Counted from the stretch's first letter, positions 43,501 to 51,340 are shown. The stretch is 64,000 nucleotides of DNA from Agreia sp. Leaf283 (GCF_001422485.1 NZ_LMNF01000001.1:379900-443899), one strand, 5' to 3'. Notes: generated by a model not told the origin, from the sequence alone. A program made the numbers and translations.

Positions 43501-45179
43501 ACGGTGTTGGTTCCGTCGCGCACCTCGACCGAGTACTCGAGCCAGGCCTTGCCGTAGAGGTCGACGCCGGGGATCTCGTAGGCGTAGCGCGAGAGCGGGT
43601 CGGCGGGATCGGTGTCGGCGGGGTCGACGCGCTGGCCGAGCAGGTCGATGACCGTCGGCGTCTGGTCGACGTCGTTCGATACCGTGAGGCGCACGGTGCG
43701 CACCTGGCGGTCGTCGGTGATGGTGAAGTCGATCGGAAAGTCGACCGCCGGGTCGACGGTGTCGCCCGTGTTGTCGGTGATCGCGGGCGCCTGCGCATCC
43801 GTCGGCACGACCACGAGCCCGGCCGGAACCTGGTCTGCGGTGACGGAGCCGGGCGTCGCCGGAGCCTTGCGCAGCAGGGCCTGCTTGGTGATGTCGGCGG
43901 CGTCGAAGCCGTACTGGATTCCCTGCTCTGCATCGACATCGTCGACCGTCGAGACCATGTTGTAATACGCGCGGTTGAGGGCGAAGCCGGTGTTGGTCAC
44001 GATCTGCATGCCTCGGGCGGAACCGTTGGCCATGCCGGCCGAGACCACGTCGACGAGCTGGTCCTGCGTGAGATCAGTCGAGAAGTGGGTGTTGAAGTCG
44101 GCCAGGCCGAGGCTGCTGTTGGAGGCGTTCTTCACCCAGAGCACGAGCTTGCCACCCGAGGGGATGACGACGTCGCGGGGCGTGCTCGGCCACAGCGCGG
44201 TCGACGAGTTGGTCTGGTCGGTGACCGGGTAGAGGTAGCGCAGGGTGTAGTCGGCCCAGTCGACCGGGCTGTCGCTCGAGTTGTAGACCTCGATGAACTC
44301 GTAGCCGTCGGCGCTGCCCACGTTGGTGGAGTCGGGCAGCAGCTCGGTGATCTGCAGCGGCGATGCGACCAGGGTCGGGTCGGCGGGCAGCTCGGTGGGC
44401 GGGGTGGTCGGCTCGGTCGTCGGCTCGGTCGTCGGGGGCGTGGTCGGCTCGGTCGTCGGCTCGGGGGATGTCGTGGGTTCGGTCGTCGGGGGCGCCGTCG
44501 GCTCGGGGTCGGTCGGGGTCGGCGGCACCAGCACAGCGGGGTCGACGACCCCGGGGCTCGGAACGGCGGCCGACGCGGCGAGGGTCATGCTGCGCTGAGC
44601 GGTGTCTGCGGGGCGGGCGAACTGGGCGACTCGGTCGACGGCGACGGAGCCCGACGGGTAGAACGACCACGAGATGGCTGTGCCGTCGGCGTCGACGACG
44701 CGGATTCCGCGGCCCCCGCTGTTGGCCATGCCGGCCTGGCCGGTGAGCGGAACGACGGTGTAGGCATCCGGTGTCGTGCCGGTGACGCCCGCCCAATAAG
44801 CCCGGAAGTCGTCGACCGTGAACGCCGAGGTGTCGACCGAGCCCGAGGTGTAGTTGAGCCACAGCACCACCGGCTGGCCTGCCGGCAGCACCGTGCCGGC
44901 GGGAGCCGTTAGCGGGATGTCACGGGCCCGGTCGTCGGTATCGGCGTAGATGTAGGCGAGCGAGAGTCCGCCCGCGCCGACGGTGACGTCTGTCGACGCG
45001 GTGTTCACGACCTCGACGTACTCGAACGAGTCGACGCCCGTGTTGTCAGGCGCGATCTCGGTGACGATCACCTCTCCCGCCGGCGATGCCGCGAAGGCCG
45101 GAACCGCGCTCGAAGCGATGAGGGCTGCGGCGAGAACCGAGGCGAAGGCGGGCAAGGCGAACAGGCGTGAGCGAGACAA
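40575..45179 (-). CDS. LAATG-anchored lamin-tail and metallophosphoesterase surface protein
   Basis: 1534 aa from a TTG at 45179. After a signal peptide there are two lamin-tail domains (about 35-125 and 277-370, starting VTEIAPDN and ITELLPDS) separated by a Thr/Pro/Glu linker. Ig-like segments follow (about 470-900). A calcineurin-type phosphoesterase spans about 1085-1300, with DTQ near 1092, THTGDIVD near 1128, GNHD near 1163, LHE near 1247 and SGHYH near 1280; the metal ligands look complete. The C terminus has a Gly/Ser/Gln/Pro linker and LAATG, a helix and RRR, a sortase E-type anchor. The phosphate-ester substrate is unknown. Confidence 0.9.
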   Translation of the reverse strand: MSRSRLFALPAFASVLAAALIASSAVPAFAASPAGEVIVTEIAPDNTGVDSFEYVEVVNTASTDVTVGAGGLSLAYIYADTDDRARDIPLTAPAGTVLPAGQPVVLWLNYTSGSVDTSAFTVDDFRAYWAGVTGTTPDAYTVVPLTGQAGMANSGGRGIRVVDADGTAISWSFYPSGSVAVDRVAQFARPADTAQRSMTLAASAAVPSPGVVDPAVLVPPTPTDPEPTAPPTTEPTTSPEPTTEPTTPPTTEPTTEPTTPPTELPADPTLVASPLQITELLPDSTNVGSADGYEFIEVYNSSDSPVDWADYTLRYLYPVTDQTNSSTALWPSTPRDVVIPSGGKLVLWVKNASNSSLGLADFNTHFSTDLTQDQLVDVVSAGMANGSARGMQIVTNTGFALNRAYYNMVSTVDDVDAEQGIQYGFDAADITKQALLRKAPATPGSVTADQVPAGLVVVPTDAQAPAITDNTGDTVDPAVDFPIDFTITDDRQVRTVRLTVSNDVDQTPTVIDLLGQRVDPADTDPADPLSRYAYEIPGVDLYGKAWLEYSVEVRDGTNTVTTETRRVTVSQGDTDPVRLNVTEGQWLSGTTRVAASASTPPGASLDIDGAAVTDTTRSLEREPYFAFEAGGVNTFFRNGVLIGPDILTIFDEGIFEGVETITTKVPLSYVTAGQPLTLSVWAGTKAAPELSVENNDDFTIQNPRLVLPDGRALRPAGYDDPTKVLQMGDTTGKLDFYDAVFTLPDDAFGAVAHQWNTTAVTDGAHVIGASAADLRVERTVNVDNTAPEVTTNMVAETEYRGEFVMTGGATDAGSGLSAFVATLDGQAVQLPYRASSVDLAGGSHTLAMKATDVVGNVTDSSVVFTTPVEQPSGIAVLPEEGAEVVEGEAELKARVDDPSGDTLAVEFARGYELDAANGGVSSRVGTTEVSTEVDSALAAAAARALSADEVSALGGVDGLDTEISSDTALPYQVFDVAIPADAGADYQTKLTWTGSANTGAKVLMYVRNVTTGAWEEIDRHVTVDADDVEFGLTATVAAADHAANGTMQVLVQHSEGFSGAPRSTRDTPITPLNASDTPRSDYDFTLGWESDTQYYNADPNNYKHQEAIHNFFLTQRDNLNLQYVTHTGDIVDNSLINDQWVRADAAYDKLDAAGLPYGVLAGNHDVNQMTNDYTQFSQWFGQQRFESNPWYGESYLDNRGHYDLISAGGIDFIQVYMGWAPGDAEIAWMNETLAKYPERKAILNLHEYMLTTGGLGPVPQRIYDEVIATNPNVMMVMSGHYHDAFTRYDAFDDNGDGTPDRTVTQMLFDYQGLAEGGLGYLRLMQFDNAGQKMTVRTYSPSLDDYDSEDPSLEQEHQEFVVPYATLGIQPKTKTLRTNAFTAEVQTTQTIGALTGIASGTEAAMPWPTAPLGEQGWYVTVSDPYGAQFRSGVSTFVVVAAPEEPTEPAEPGEPGLPGEPQQPGQPGAPDAGTQPAAQPAGSGSGSGSGSTETLAATGTDPRVGLWMALALLLAGLAGARLAARRRTVRPSASVD

Positions 45180-45235
45180 CGTGGAGACCCCAGAGGTGGT
45201 GGAACAAAACTCCTCGAACCTACGAGCCGCGACCT

Positions 45236-45248
45236 CCCCAATCGGGGG
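45236..45248. promoter_or_regulatory. CCCCAATCGGGGG dyad upstream of the metallophosphoesterase protein
   Basis: CCCC and GGGG arms flank AATC, 57 bases before the TTG start at 45179. Read on the minus strand, TTGGGG is followed after 13 bases by TAGGTT, a -10-like hexamer, so the dyad sits in the -35 region. Confidence 0.6.
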
Positions 45249-45320
45249 CAGTCATGCAGATGCAAGATGAACGCGGGGTGACGGGCAGGTTCGCAACGTG
45301 TCGTCGCTATTCGCTGATGA

Positions 45321-45391
45321 GCTGCATCGATCCGTCAGAAAACGCTCTTTGCGGCCCTCATACGAGCATCTTGTGACGGATGGATGACGCG
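45321..45391. repeat. 71-bp palindromic element, copy A
   Basis: It begins GCTGCATCGATCCGTCAGAA and is identical to copy B (45521) over its first 37 bases and at its TGACGGATGGAT end. The right arm has diverged, so the internal inverted repeat is imperfect. No flanking duplication is seen. Confidence 0.75.
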
Positions 45392-45501
45392 CGAAGCTAC
45401 TCGACCTAGGGGCGAGGCCGCGAGCGGGCGACGACAGCGATCGCGAGCAGGAGGCGCTTCGGGGTGGAGGACGTCATGCCTCCACGCTACGCAGTCGTCA
45501 T

Positions 45502-45610
45502 CGAGAGAGCGCGACGAAGAGCTGCATCGATCCGTCAGAAAACGCTCTTTGCGGCCCGATTACGCGCGTTTTCTGACGGATGGATCACGCGCGAGAGAGC
45601 GCGACGAAGA
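45502..45610. mobile_element. 71-bp palindromic element, copy B, with 19-bp flanking duplication
   Basis: The element at 45521-45591 has perfect 16-base inverted arms (ATCCGTCAGAAAACGC and GCGTTTTCTGACGGAT). It is flanked by perfect 19-base direct repeats, CGAGAGAGCGCGACGAAGA, at 45502-45520 and 45592-45610. The right repeat is the 3' end of the 45585-45986 gene (reads Phe-Val-Ala-Leu-Ser-Arg). The left repeat would give the same residues followed directly by TGA. This looks like an insertion, MITE/REP-like, that duplicated the end of the gene and supplied a new stop codon. Confidence 0.7.
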
Positions 45611-45986
45611 CCAGGGTCAGGCTGAGCGCGGCGACCACGATCAGGCCGCTGAGCTTGAGCACCTCAGGAGACGCCTTCGCCCGCAGTCGGGACAGGACAG
45701 GCCGCGACAGAAGGGGTCGCGAGAAAACAGGGCGCGACAGCAGGGCGCGAGACCGCGCGGCCCACGTGGGCCGCGCAGCCTCAGGGGCACCGGGCAAGGC
45801 CGACCTCGGGGCGGCAGCATCCGGAACCGGGGCCGACTGCATCTCGAACTTCGCGGGCGCCAACTCCGCTACGGGTGCCTCGACCTCCTCCGCCTCGCCG
45901 AACTCGGCGAGAAGGGAGTCGAACGTGAGCTCGCGCTCCGTTGCAGACATGTTGGCGTGGGCACGTGCAGGCACAGGGGCGATCAT
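45585..45986 (-). CDS. Hypothetical tail-anchored membrane protein
   Basis: 133 aa (or about 121 from an ATG at 45950; neither start has a clear ribosome binding site). An acidic N-terminal half is followed by an Ala/Pro-rich stretch, a repeated Leu-Ser-Arg-Pro motif (LLSRPVFSRPLLSRPVLSR) and one C-terminal helix (LSGLIVVAALSLTLVFVAL). The family was not recognised. Its stop codon lies inside the palindromic element 45521-45591; see that entry for the probable ancestral stop. Confidence 0.55.
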   Translation of the reverse strand: MIAPVPARAHANMSATERELTFDSLLAEFGEAEEVEAPVAELAPAKFEMQSAPVPDAAAPRSALPGAPEAARPTWAARSRALLSRPVFSRPLLSRPVLSRLRAKASPEVLKLSGLIVVAALSLTLVFVALSRA

Positions 45987-46146
45987 GGCATCCGAGCAGA
46001 TAAGGGGCGAGCCGCATCCGTTGGAGAAAACCGGTGCGCAGAGAGTCTGGGTGAGAAACGGCGGCTCGAGCTGAGGGGCGAGCCGACGCCTTCTTCTCTA
46101 AAGATAAGGATCAGTCAGTTAGTTGTCGAATCTCTGCGCAGTCTCG

Positions 46147-46350
46147 TCAGGCGACGATCTGCGTTAAGGCCTCTTCGGGTGATCCATACGGGCCCGACCA
46201 GCCGTCTCTCGTGTGGTCGTCGCTGAGCTTCGCGTGCCAGCCGTCGCTCATGCGATAGACCGTGGCGAGGCGGCTCGTTCTCTCGGCGCCGTCCGTCTGG
46301 AGGATGTACGCGCGACGAGGGCCGTGACGTTCGATGATGGCGGAAGACAT
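46147..46350 (-). CDS. Small conserved protein, paralog of the 12555-12776 protein
   Basis: 67 aa from the ATG at 46350, with GAAGGAG about 13 bases upstream. It shares RLATVYRM-x-DGWH-x-KL, HTR and WSGP followed by an S-x-E-x-AL segment with the 73-aa protein at 12555. No named domain. Protein-level conservation across 34 kb, together with the change in base composition between the two sites, supports a real and perhaps widespread small protein family. Confidence 0.68.
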   Translation of the reverse strand: MSSAIIERHGPRRAYILQTDGAERTSRLATVYRMSDGWHAKLSDDHTRDGWSGPYGSPEEALTQIVA

Positions 46351-46533
46351 GGGTGGTGTTTCGCTCCTTCTGCTGATCGCAGGCGCGATCACGGTAGGTT
46401 GAGTGATTCTCAGTGTATTTGCAGCAACGCTACAGAGCGTCGTGTTCTGGCACAAGGGACTTCACAGGGCCCGGTAAACGACGTATTCTCACGATTCGGC
46501 GCGGCAGCGGAATCGGATTGCAGCCAACACGAG

Positions 46534-46557
46534 AAAAGCCACCCCGAGTGGGGTGGC
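46534..46557 (-). terminator. Rho-independent terminator of the SRPBCC gene
   Basis: On the minus strand GCCACCCC-ACTC-GGGGTGGC forms a perfect eight-base stem followed by TTTT (plus-strand coordinates 46538-46557 for the stem). It lies about 20 bases beyond the stop at 46578. Confidence 0.85.
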
Positions 46558-46577
46558 CTCTCGTGCTGTGCGAGCTA

Positions 46578-47033
46578 TCAGGCTTCGACGTCGCCGCGCC
46601 ATGCTCCGTCGGGGTGGCCCTCCGACTCGATGTACTCCTTGAAGTTCTTCAGGTCCTTCTTCACCGCGTGGCCGCCCACACCCACAGCCGAACCGAGCTT
46701 CTCGAGCAGGCCGGTGGGCTCCCAGTCGAGCTGCACGGTCACGCGGGTCTCGGTGGGAGCGAGCTTGTGGAACGTGACGACGCCGGCGTGGTCGACCTCG
46801 CCGCCGGTGCTCGTCCAGGCGACGCGCTCGTCGGGGTGCTGCTCGGTGATGTTGGCCTCGAACGTGCGCTCGACGGGGCCGACCTTGATCTTCCACTCGG
46901 TCAGGGTGTCGGTCACCTGCTGGATCGACTCGACCTCGTCGAGAAACTTGGGGAACTCCTCGAACTGAGTCCACTGGTTGTAGGCGACGGAAACGGGAAC
47001 AGAAACGTCGACGGTCTCGATGATCTGGGGCAT
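46578..47033 (-). CDS. SRPBCC family protein (START/cyclase-like)
   Basis: 151 aa from the ATG at 47033 with GAGGAG nine bases upstream. VDVSVPVSVAYNQWTQFEEF followed by LDEVESIQQ and ITEQHPDERVAWTSTGG is the pattern of polyketide-cyclase/SRPBCC proteins, which form a helix-grip ligand pocket. Single-domain members like this are common in actinobacteria, and most have no defined ligand. It is monocistronic, with its own hairpin terminator. Confidence 0.9.
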   Translation of the reverse strand: MPQIIETVDVSVPVSVAYNQWTQFEEFPKFLDEVESIQQVTDTLTEWKIKVGPVERTFEANITEQHPDERVAWTSTGGEVDHAGVVTFHKLAPTETRVTVQLDWEPTGLLEKLGSAVGVGGHAVKKDLKNFKEYIESEGHPDGAWRGDVEA

Positions 47034-47193
47034 GTGAACAACTCCTCGTAGTGCGGTATCAACTTGTCTGTACCTCCTCGACGCTACGGGCAGGGGGAGC
47101 CGGGGGTGACCCCCTTGACGCACGACTCGCACAGCAACAGCGCTCTGCAACAGCCCTCAGCAACAGCCCCGCATCCCGGCCTACGCTGACCCC

Positions 47194-48048
47194 ATGACAG
47201 ACGCCCCGATCTTCGGCGAAGCCCACGCACCCGATCTGCATGTGATGACCTACAACATCCGGCGCCGCATGAGGCAGAACGCCCCCGGAAGCCCCGACCT
47301 CTGGTCGAGGCGGCAGCCGCTGATCCGCCAGCTGCTCTCTCGCGAGCGCCCCACTCTGCTCGGAACGCAAGAGGCGCTGCCCGACCAGGCCCTCTTCATC
47401 TCGGCTGTGCTCGGGCCCCACTACCGCCGCATCGGCTACGGACGCAACGCCGACGGCACCGGCGAGGGATGCCCTCTGTTCTACGACTCGCGCCGACTGC
47501 ATCTCGAGAGCTGGCGCCAGATCGCCCTGTCAGAGACACCGGATGTCGCGGGGTCGCGTTCCTGGGGCAACATGATTCCGCGCGTCGCGGTCGTCGCCCG
47601 GTTCATCGACGTGAAGACTGGTGAGCCGCTGCGCGTGATCAACACCCACTTCGACCACATCGCACGGAGGGCCCGGCTGCACTCGGCGGAGCAGCTCGCC
47701 GCGCTCGCCACGTCGAGCGACGAGCCCGTCATCGTGATGGGCGACACGAACACCGACGTCGGCACGGCCCCGTTCGAGGCGATCGCCGGCGACGCCGGGC
47801 CGCTCGTGGATGCCTGGACCGCGGCCGGCGTGCGGCTCACGCCCCCGTGGGGCACGTTCTCGAACTACCGCACGCCCAAGACCGGCACGAAACGCATCGA
47901 CTGGATTCTCGTGAGCCCCGGCATCGAGGTGCGCGAGGCGGCCATCAATGCCTCGCGTTTCGACGCCGCCGCCGCATCCGACCATGAGCCCGTGCAGGTT
48001 CTCGTGCGTCCTGGCAAGGCCCTGCCCGCGCAGGGCACCGCCGGGTAA
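47194..48048 (+). CDS. Endonuclease/exonuclease/phosphatase family protein
   Basis: 284 aa from the ATG at 47194. The fold's metal and catalytic landmarks are in order: MTYNIRRR, LLGTQEALPDQ (Glu), VINTHFDH (His), VIVMGDTNTD (Asp/Asn), KRIDWILVS and ASDHEPV (terminal Asp-His). There is no signal peptide, so it is probably cytoplasmic. Substrates of this superfamily range from DNA to phosphoinositides and cannot be chosen here. The next gene starts nine bases after its stop. Confidence 0.92.
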   Translation: MTDAPIFGEAHAPDLHVMTYNIRRRMRQNAPGSPDLWSRRQPLIRQLLSRERPTLLGTQEALPDQALFISAVLGPHYRRIGYGRNADGTGEGCPLFYDSRRLHLESWRQIALSETPDVAGSRSWGNMIPRVAVVARFIDVKTGEPLRVINTHFDHIARRARLHSAEQLAALATSSDEPVIVMGDTNTDVGTAPFEAIAGDAGPLVDAWTAAGVRLTPPWGTFSNYRTPKTGTKRIDWILVSPGIEVREAAINASRFDAAAASDHEPVQVLVRPGKALPAQGTAG

Positions 48049-48057
48049 TCTTCGAGC

Positions 48058-48699
48058 GTGATCACCGAGACCTTCCTGCGGCGACCGCGCGGCGGTGCGG
48101 AACTGACGGCCGACGCTCTTCGCGTGCTCGGCGTCGTCAGCATCGCCATCGGCGGCATCCACTGGGGGTTCGTGGAGGTTGCGGTCTTCGCGCTCACACT
48201 GCTCGGTATGCTCGTGCCGCGCTTTCTCGGGCTGCGCCCCGGCTTCGACATCGCGGTGGGCGGCACGCTGCTCGTGGCCGCCTGGAGCGGCGTCTTCGAG
48301 TTGTACACGTCGATCGACTGGCTCGACATCGTGATCCATTTCGCCGCCAACGGACTGCTCGCCGCGCTGTTCTTCGTGGTGGCGGCGCGAACGGGCGTCG
48401 TGCCCGACGTCACGGCGGGAACGCCGTCGCTGCTCCGCTCCGCGCTCCTGACGACGGTGTTCGGGCTCGCCGCCGGGGTGCTCTGGGAGATGGGAGAGTG
48501 GGCGGGCCACACCTTCATCGACTCGGCCATCTTCGTGAGCTACACCGACACCATCGGAGACCTCGCCGTGGGCGGGTTCGGCTCGCTGCTGGCCGGTCTG
48601 TGCATCCGCTGGCTCACGGCCGAGAGCCGGTGGATCGCCCCGCACGCCGAGGCGGCCACGCCGGCCGACTCCCGCACACGGCTCCGGGAGATCGGCTAG
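48058..48699 (+). CDS. Integral membrane protein (DUF2238/YjdF-like)
   Basis: 213 aa from a GTG at 48058. Six or so helices contain LDIVIHFAANGLLAALFFVV, LWEMGEWAGHTF and SYTDTIGDLAVGGFGSLLAG. The last resembles the DTxGDLxxNxxG signature of YjdF-like membrane proteins of unknown function. It follows the nuclease-fold gene closely and is probably co-transcribed. Its stop overlaps the convergent stop at 48696 (CTAG). Confidence 0.75.
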   Translation: MITETFLRRPRGGAELTADALRVLGVVSIAIGGIHWGFVEVAVFALTLLGMLVPRFLGLRPGFDIAVGGTLLVAAWSGVFELYTSIDWLDIVIHFAANGLLAALFFVVAARTGVVPDVTAGTPSLLRSALLTTVFGLAAGVLWEMGEWAGHTFIDSAIFVSYTDTIGDLAVGGFGSLLAGLCIRWLTAESRWIAPHAEAATPADSRTRLREIG

Positions 48700-50522
48700 C
48701 GCGGGGCACTCGATCCCACCGACGACCGCGCCAGGTCGAGCTGCACCGCAGTTCCCTCCGCGGTGAGCCGCAGGGCGGCCACGTCGTACTGCCCCGTCGA
48801 CCTCGTCGCCGCATCCGGCCCATCGACCGTCCATGCAGGTTCCGGGTTGCCGTTAGCCGGGTTCGGAGTGTTCTGCGCATTCGCGGTCAGCGACAGGAGG
48901 GAGTCCTCTCCGAACAGCACATCCGTCGCATTCGATACGAGCGTGACCACGGGGGTGGTCAGCGCGAGCAGCGCCGTTCTGGTCGTGGCGAGAACACCGG
49001 TCACGGGAGTGAAGAGCGCCGAATTCAGCGCCGTTCCGAGTGACGCGGAGACGTTCGCCGCCAATCCTCCGGCGAGGGTGTTGAGCAGTCCGCACAGGAT
49101 GGCCGTGACGACGTTGCAGGCCGCGCCTCCCGCCAGGGAGATCGACGTGGTGACGAGCGGCGTGCCGGCGGTGAGAGCGGCCAGCGAGACCTCGGGGATC
49201 GTCAACGTGATCGAGGCGACAGGGGGGCCTGACCCTTGAAGCACGTTGACGACCACCTTGGCAGACACGGTCATCGATTCGAGCGCCGCCCTGATGGCGC
49301 CCTCCAGATCGTCGACCCAGTTGACGAGCGCCTCGGTCGTCGCCGCCGTGAGCGCGTTGAGGATCTCGTCGTTGATGAGCAGCTGCGTGTTGGCGGGGAG
49401 CCCGTTGATGCCCGTCGTGCCGTAGGCCGCCCCGAGCAGACCGTCGAGATCGACAGAGATCCGTCCCGTCACGAGATCGATGCTCACGATGCCGGCGTCG
49501 TCGGAGATGGTGTCGTCGAGCAGCCCGTTCACGTCGTCGAGATCGATACCGACGGCGAGGTTGCTGATCGTGATCGACCCCAACCCGAGTCCGAGCGTGT
49601 TCAGCAGGGCGTTGAGCTGACCGGTGAGCCCGGTCGTCAGCGATGACAGCACTCCCGCGTTGCCTGCAAGACCCTCCACCGTGCCGTCGAGTCCCGTGAT
49701 CACGGAGCTCGTGTTCGTCACGAGAGTGCCGACCGTGGGAGATGTGAGGTCGAGGTCCACTCCCGCCACGGCGTACTGGCGCTGGAGCGATGAGACGATC
49801 GAGCCCGTCCAGGTGGCGGCGCACGCATCGAGCGTTGCGCTCGATGCGACCGCGCCCACGTCGAGCGACGCGTCGGCGAGGCCGGAAACGACGGTGCTCA
49901 GACTCTGTCCGAGGGCTGACTGCACGATGGTGCTCAGCTGGAGGGTGGCGAACGTGGGCGGGTTAGGGCCGGGCTGACTGGCCGTCGTCTGGATGGCCCC
50001 GCTGTTGCTCACCGCGCCGGTCGCACCGGTGGATGTTCCATCGGAGTTGACCTGCACGTAGCTGTTGTCGACACCGAGGTCGGCATTGAGCGGAAGCAGC
50101 AGCAGGTCGCCCAGGCTGGCCTGCAGAGTACTGAGCGCCGTGACCGTGAGCGGGTTGGCGTAGGCGTTCTCGCCCAGCGAGTTCGACTGCGGCGGCGGGG
50201 GCGTGATCGCGACACCGGATGCGTCGTTCACCCCGCTGATACCGTCGAGCTCAGCGAGATCGTCGAGGTCGATACCGGCCAGGCTTCCGCCCAGCAGCTT
50301 GCCCGATGCCCGCGTCGTGAAGGGCGAGCCGTCGGGTCCGCAGTCGAGCGTACCGATGGTCGACGAGTCCCATTCGGCATCGAGCCAGGAGGCGTCTGTC
50401 GGGGCCGCCGTGATCGACGTCGCCACCGAGACGGTGATGGCGACAACCCCCGCGAGGGTTCCGACGAGTCGGCGCGTGGCCGAGCGCGAGAGGGTGCGGC
50501 GGGTCGTGCTGCGCGGGGTCAT
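48696..50522 (-). CDS. Choice-of-anchor G family secreted protein
   Basis: 608 aa from the ATG at 50522 (GAAGGAG seven bases upstream). A twin-Arg-containing signal region (RRLVGTLAGVVAITVSVATS) leads to ASWLDAEWDSSTIGTLDCG, a start typical of the actinobacterial choice-of-anchor G proteins encoded beside SipW-like peptidases. The body is Leu/Ser/Thr/Gly-rich with alternating beta segments and almost no charged clusters. There is no C-terminal anchor. Its ATG overlaps the previous stop (ATGA), so it is translated with the LANTG protein, the peptidase and the SipW-type substrate. Confidence 0.82.
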   Translation of the reverse strand: MTPRSTTRRTLSRSATRRLVGTLAGVVAITVSVATSITAAPTDASWLDAEWDSSTIGTLDCGPDGSPFTTRASGKLLGGSLAGIDLDDLAELDGISGVNDASGVAITPPPPQSNSLGENAYANPLTVTALSTLQASLGDLLLLPLNADLGVDNSYVQVNSDGTSTGATGAVSNSGAIQTTASQPGPNPPTFATLQLSTIVQSALGQSLSTVVSGLADASLDVGAVASSATLDACAATWTGSIVSSLQRQYAVAGVDLDLTSPTVGTLVTNTSSVITGLDGTVEGLAGNAGVLSSLTTGLTGQLNALLNTLGLGLGSITISNLAVGIDLDDVNGLLDDTISDDAGIVSIDLVTGRISVDLDGLLGAAYGTTGINGLPANTQLLINDEILNALTAATTEALVNWVDDLEGAIRAALESMTVSAKVVVNVLQGSGPPVASITLTIPEVSLAALTAGTPLVTTSISLAGGAACNVVTAILCGLLNTLAGGLAANVSASLGTALNSALFTPVTGVLATTRTALLALTTPVVTLVSNATDVLFGEDSLLSLTANAQNTPNPANGNPEPAWTVDGPDAATRSTGQYDVAALRLTAEGTAVQLDLARSSVGSSAPR

Positions 50523-51340
50523 GACGCGCTCCTTCGTCGTGGCGTGAGTGTTCGGCGGTGACGCACGATCATTCCGAGTGCGATGGCCCCGGAGCCGATG
50601 AGGACAACGGCGAGGACGTCGAGTCCGGTGTTGGCGAGCCCACCCGGACCCTTCGTACCCGAACCCGAGGTGCCCGGCGTTGCCGGGGCGCCCGGCGTGG
50701 TCGTGGGATTGGTCGGCACCACGTCGTCGCCCTCGGCGAGAACGTGGAAGGCGAAGTCGCCCGTGAGCCCCATGAGACTCTCGTCGCGACTGGCGGAGAC
50801 GTCGGGCATCCGCACCTCGACCAGGATGAAGCGGGGGGTTCCGGCGTCGAGCGTGCCCAGGTCGAACAATGGTGTTCCGTCGGATCCGGCACCCGGCCCG
50901 ACAGAGGTGATCGCCTGCGGATTGTCGCCGCATCCGGGGTCTGCCGGATCGAAGGTGACCGGCTCGGCGGGAATGCCTGTCCAGGCCGCGTCGCAGGAGG
51001 CGATGGAGATGACCACACCGTTGGGGTGGGTGAGCAGCTCTCCCCCGGCATACATCTCGAGGGCGATACGCGCGGTCGTCGCCGTCTCGAGGGTCATCTC
51101 GATCTGCCCGTACCCCACGTCTCCCGGGCTCATGTCGAGGAACTGCAGCGGATCGGGCGACGTCTCGAGCGTCAGATACCCCGGGGCGCCGGGCTGCGGG
51201 TCGGGATCACCCGGCAGAACGAGGGCCGCGGATGCCCGGGCGGAGACGAGCGCGATGCCCGCCACCATGAGCAGTACGGCGAAGACCATGGCGAGCGCTG
51301 TCGCTGCTCGGCGTCTCGCGGATGCGGGTTCAACGCGCAT
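50519..51340 (-). CDS. LANTG-anchored surface protein
   Basis: 273 aa from the ATG at 51340; a GTG at 51352 is in frame. A signal helix (about 10-35) ends at ASAALVLPGD. A beta-rich domain with two cysteines follows. A Thr/Pro/Gly linker precedes GGLANTG, a hydrophobic helix and a basic tail (RHRRTLTPRRR): a sortase E-type sorting signal. It overlaps the signal peptidase gene by 11 bases and the choice-of-anchor gene by four, so it belongs to the fibre-like operon and may be its wall anchor (inference). Confidence 0.85.
   Translation of the reverse strand: MRVEPASARRRAATALAMVFAVLLMVAGIALVSARASAALVLPGDPDPQPGAPGYLTLETSPDPLQFLDMSPGDVGYGQIEMTLETATTARIALEMYAGGELLTHPNGVVISIASCDAAWTGIPAEPVTFDPADPGCGDNPQAITSVGPGAGSDGTPLFDLGTLDAGTPRFILVEVRMPDVSASRDESLMGLTGDFAFHVLAEGDDVVPTNPTTTPGAPATPGTSGSGTKGPGGLANTGLDVLAVVLIGSGAIALGMIVRHRRTLTPRRRSAS

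Larger units (their letters stand above)
45180..45584. other. Intergenic region with two palindromic elements and a promoter dyad
   Basis: No convincing gene. It contains the CCCCAATCGGGGG dyad (45236-45248) and two related 71-base palindromic elements (45321-45391 and 45521-45591, the second running into the end of the next gene). A CTACTCGACC stretch between them is typical of scattered intergenic repeats. Confidence 0.6.

Noticed and set aside
41688-44912. 1074-aa plus-strand open frame inside the metallophosphoesterase gene
   Set aside because: It is a mirror frame of a gene with clear signal peptide, catalytic motifs and anchor. Its composition (Val/Gly/Arg/His) is typical of antisense frames in high-GC DNA.
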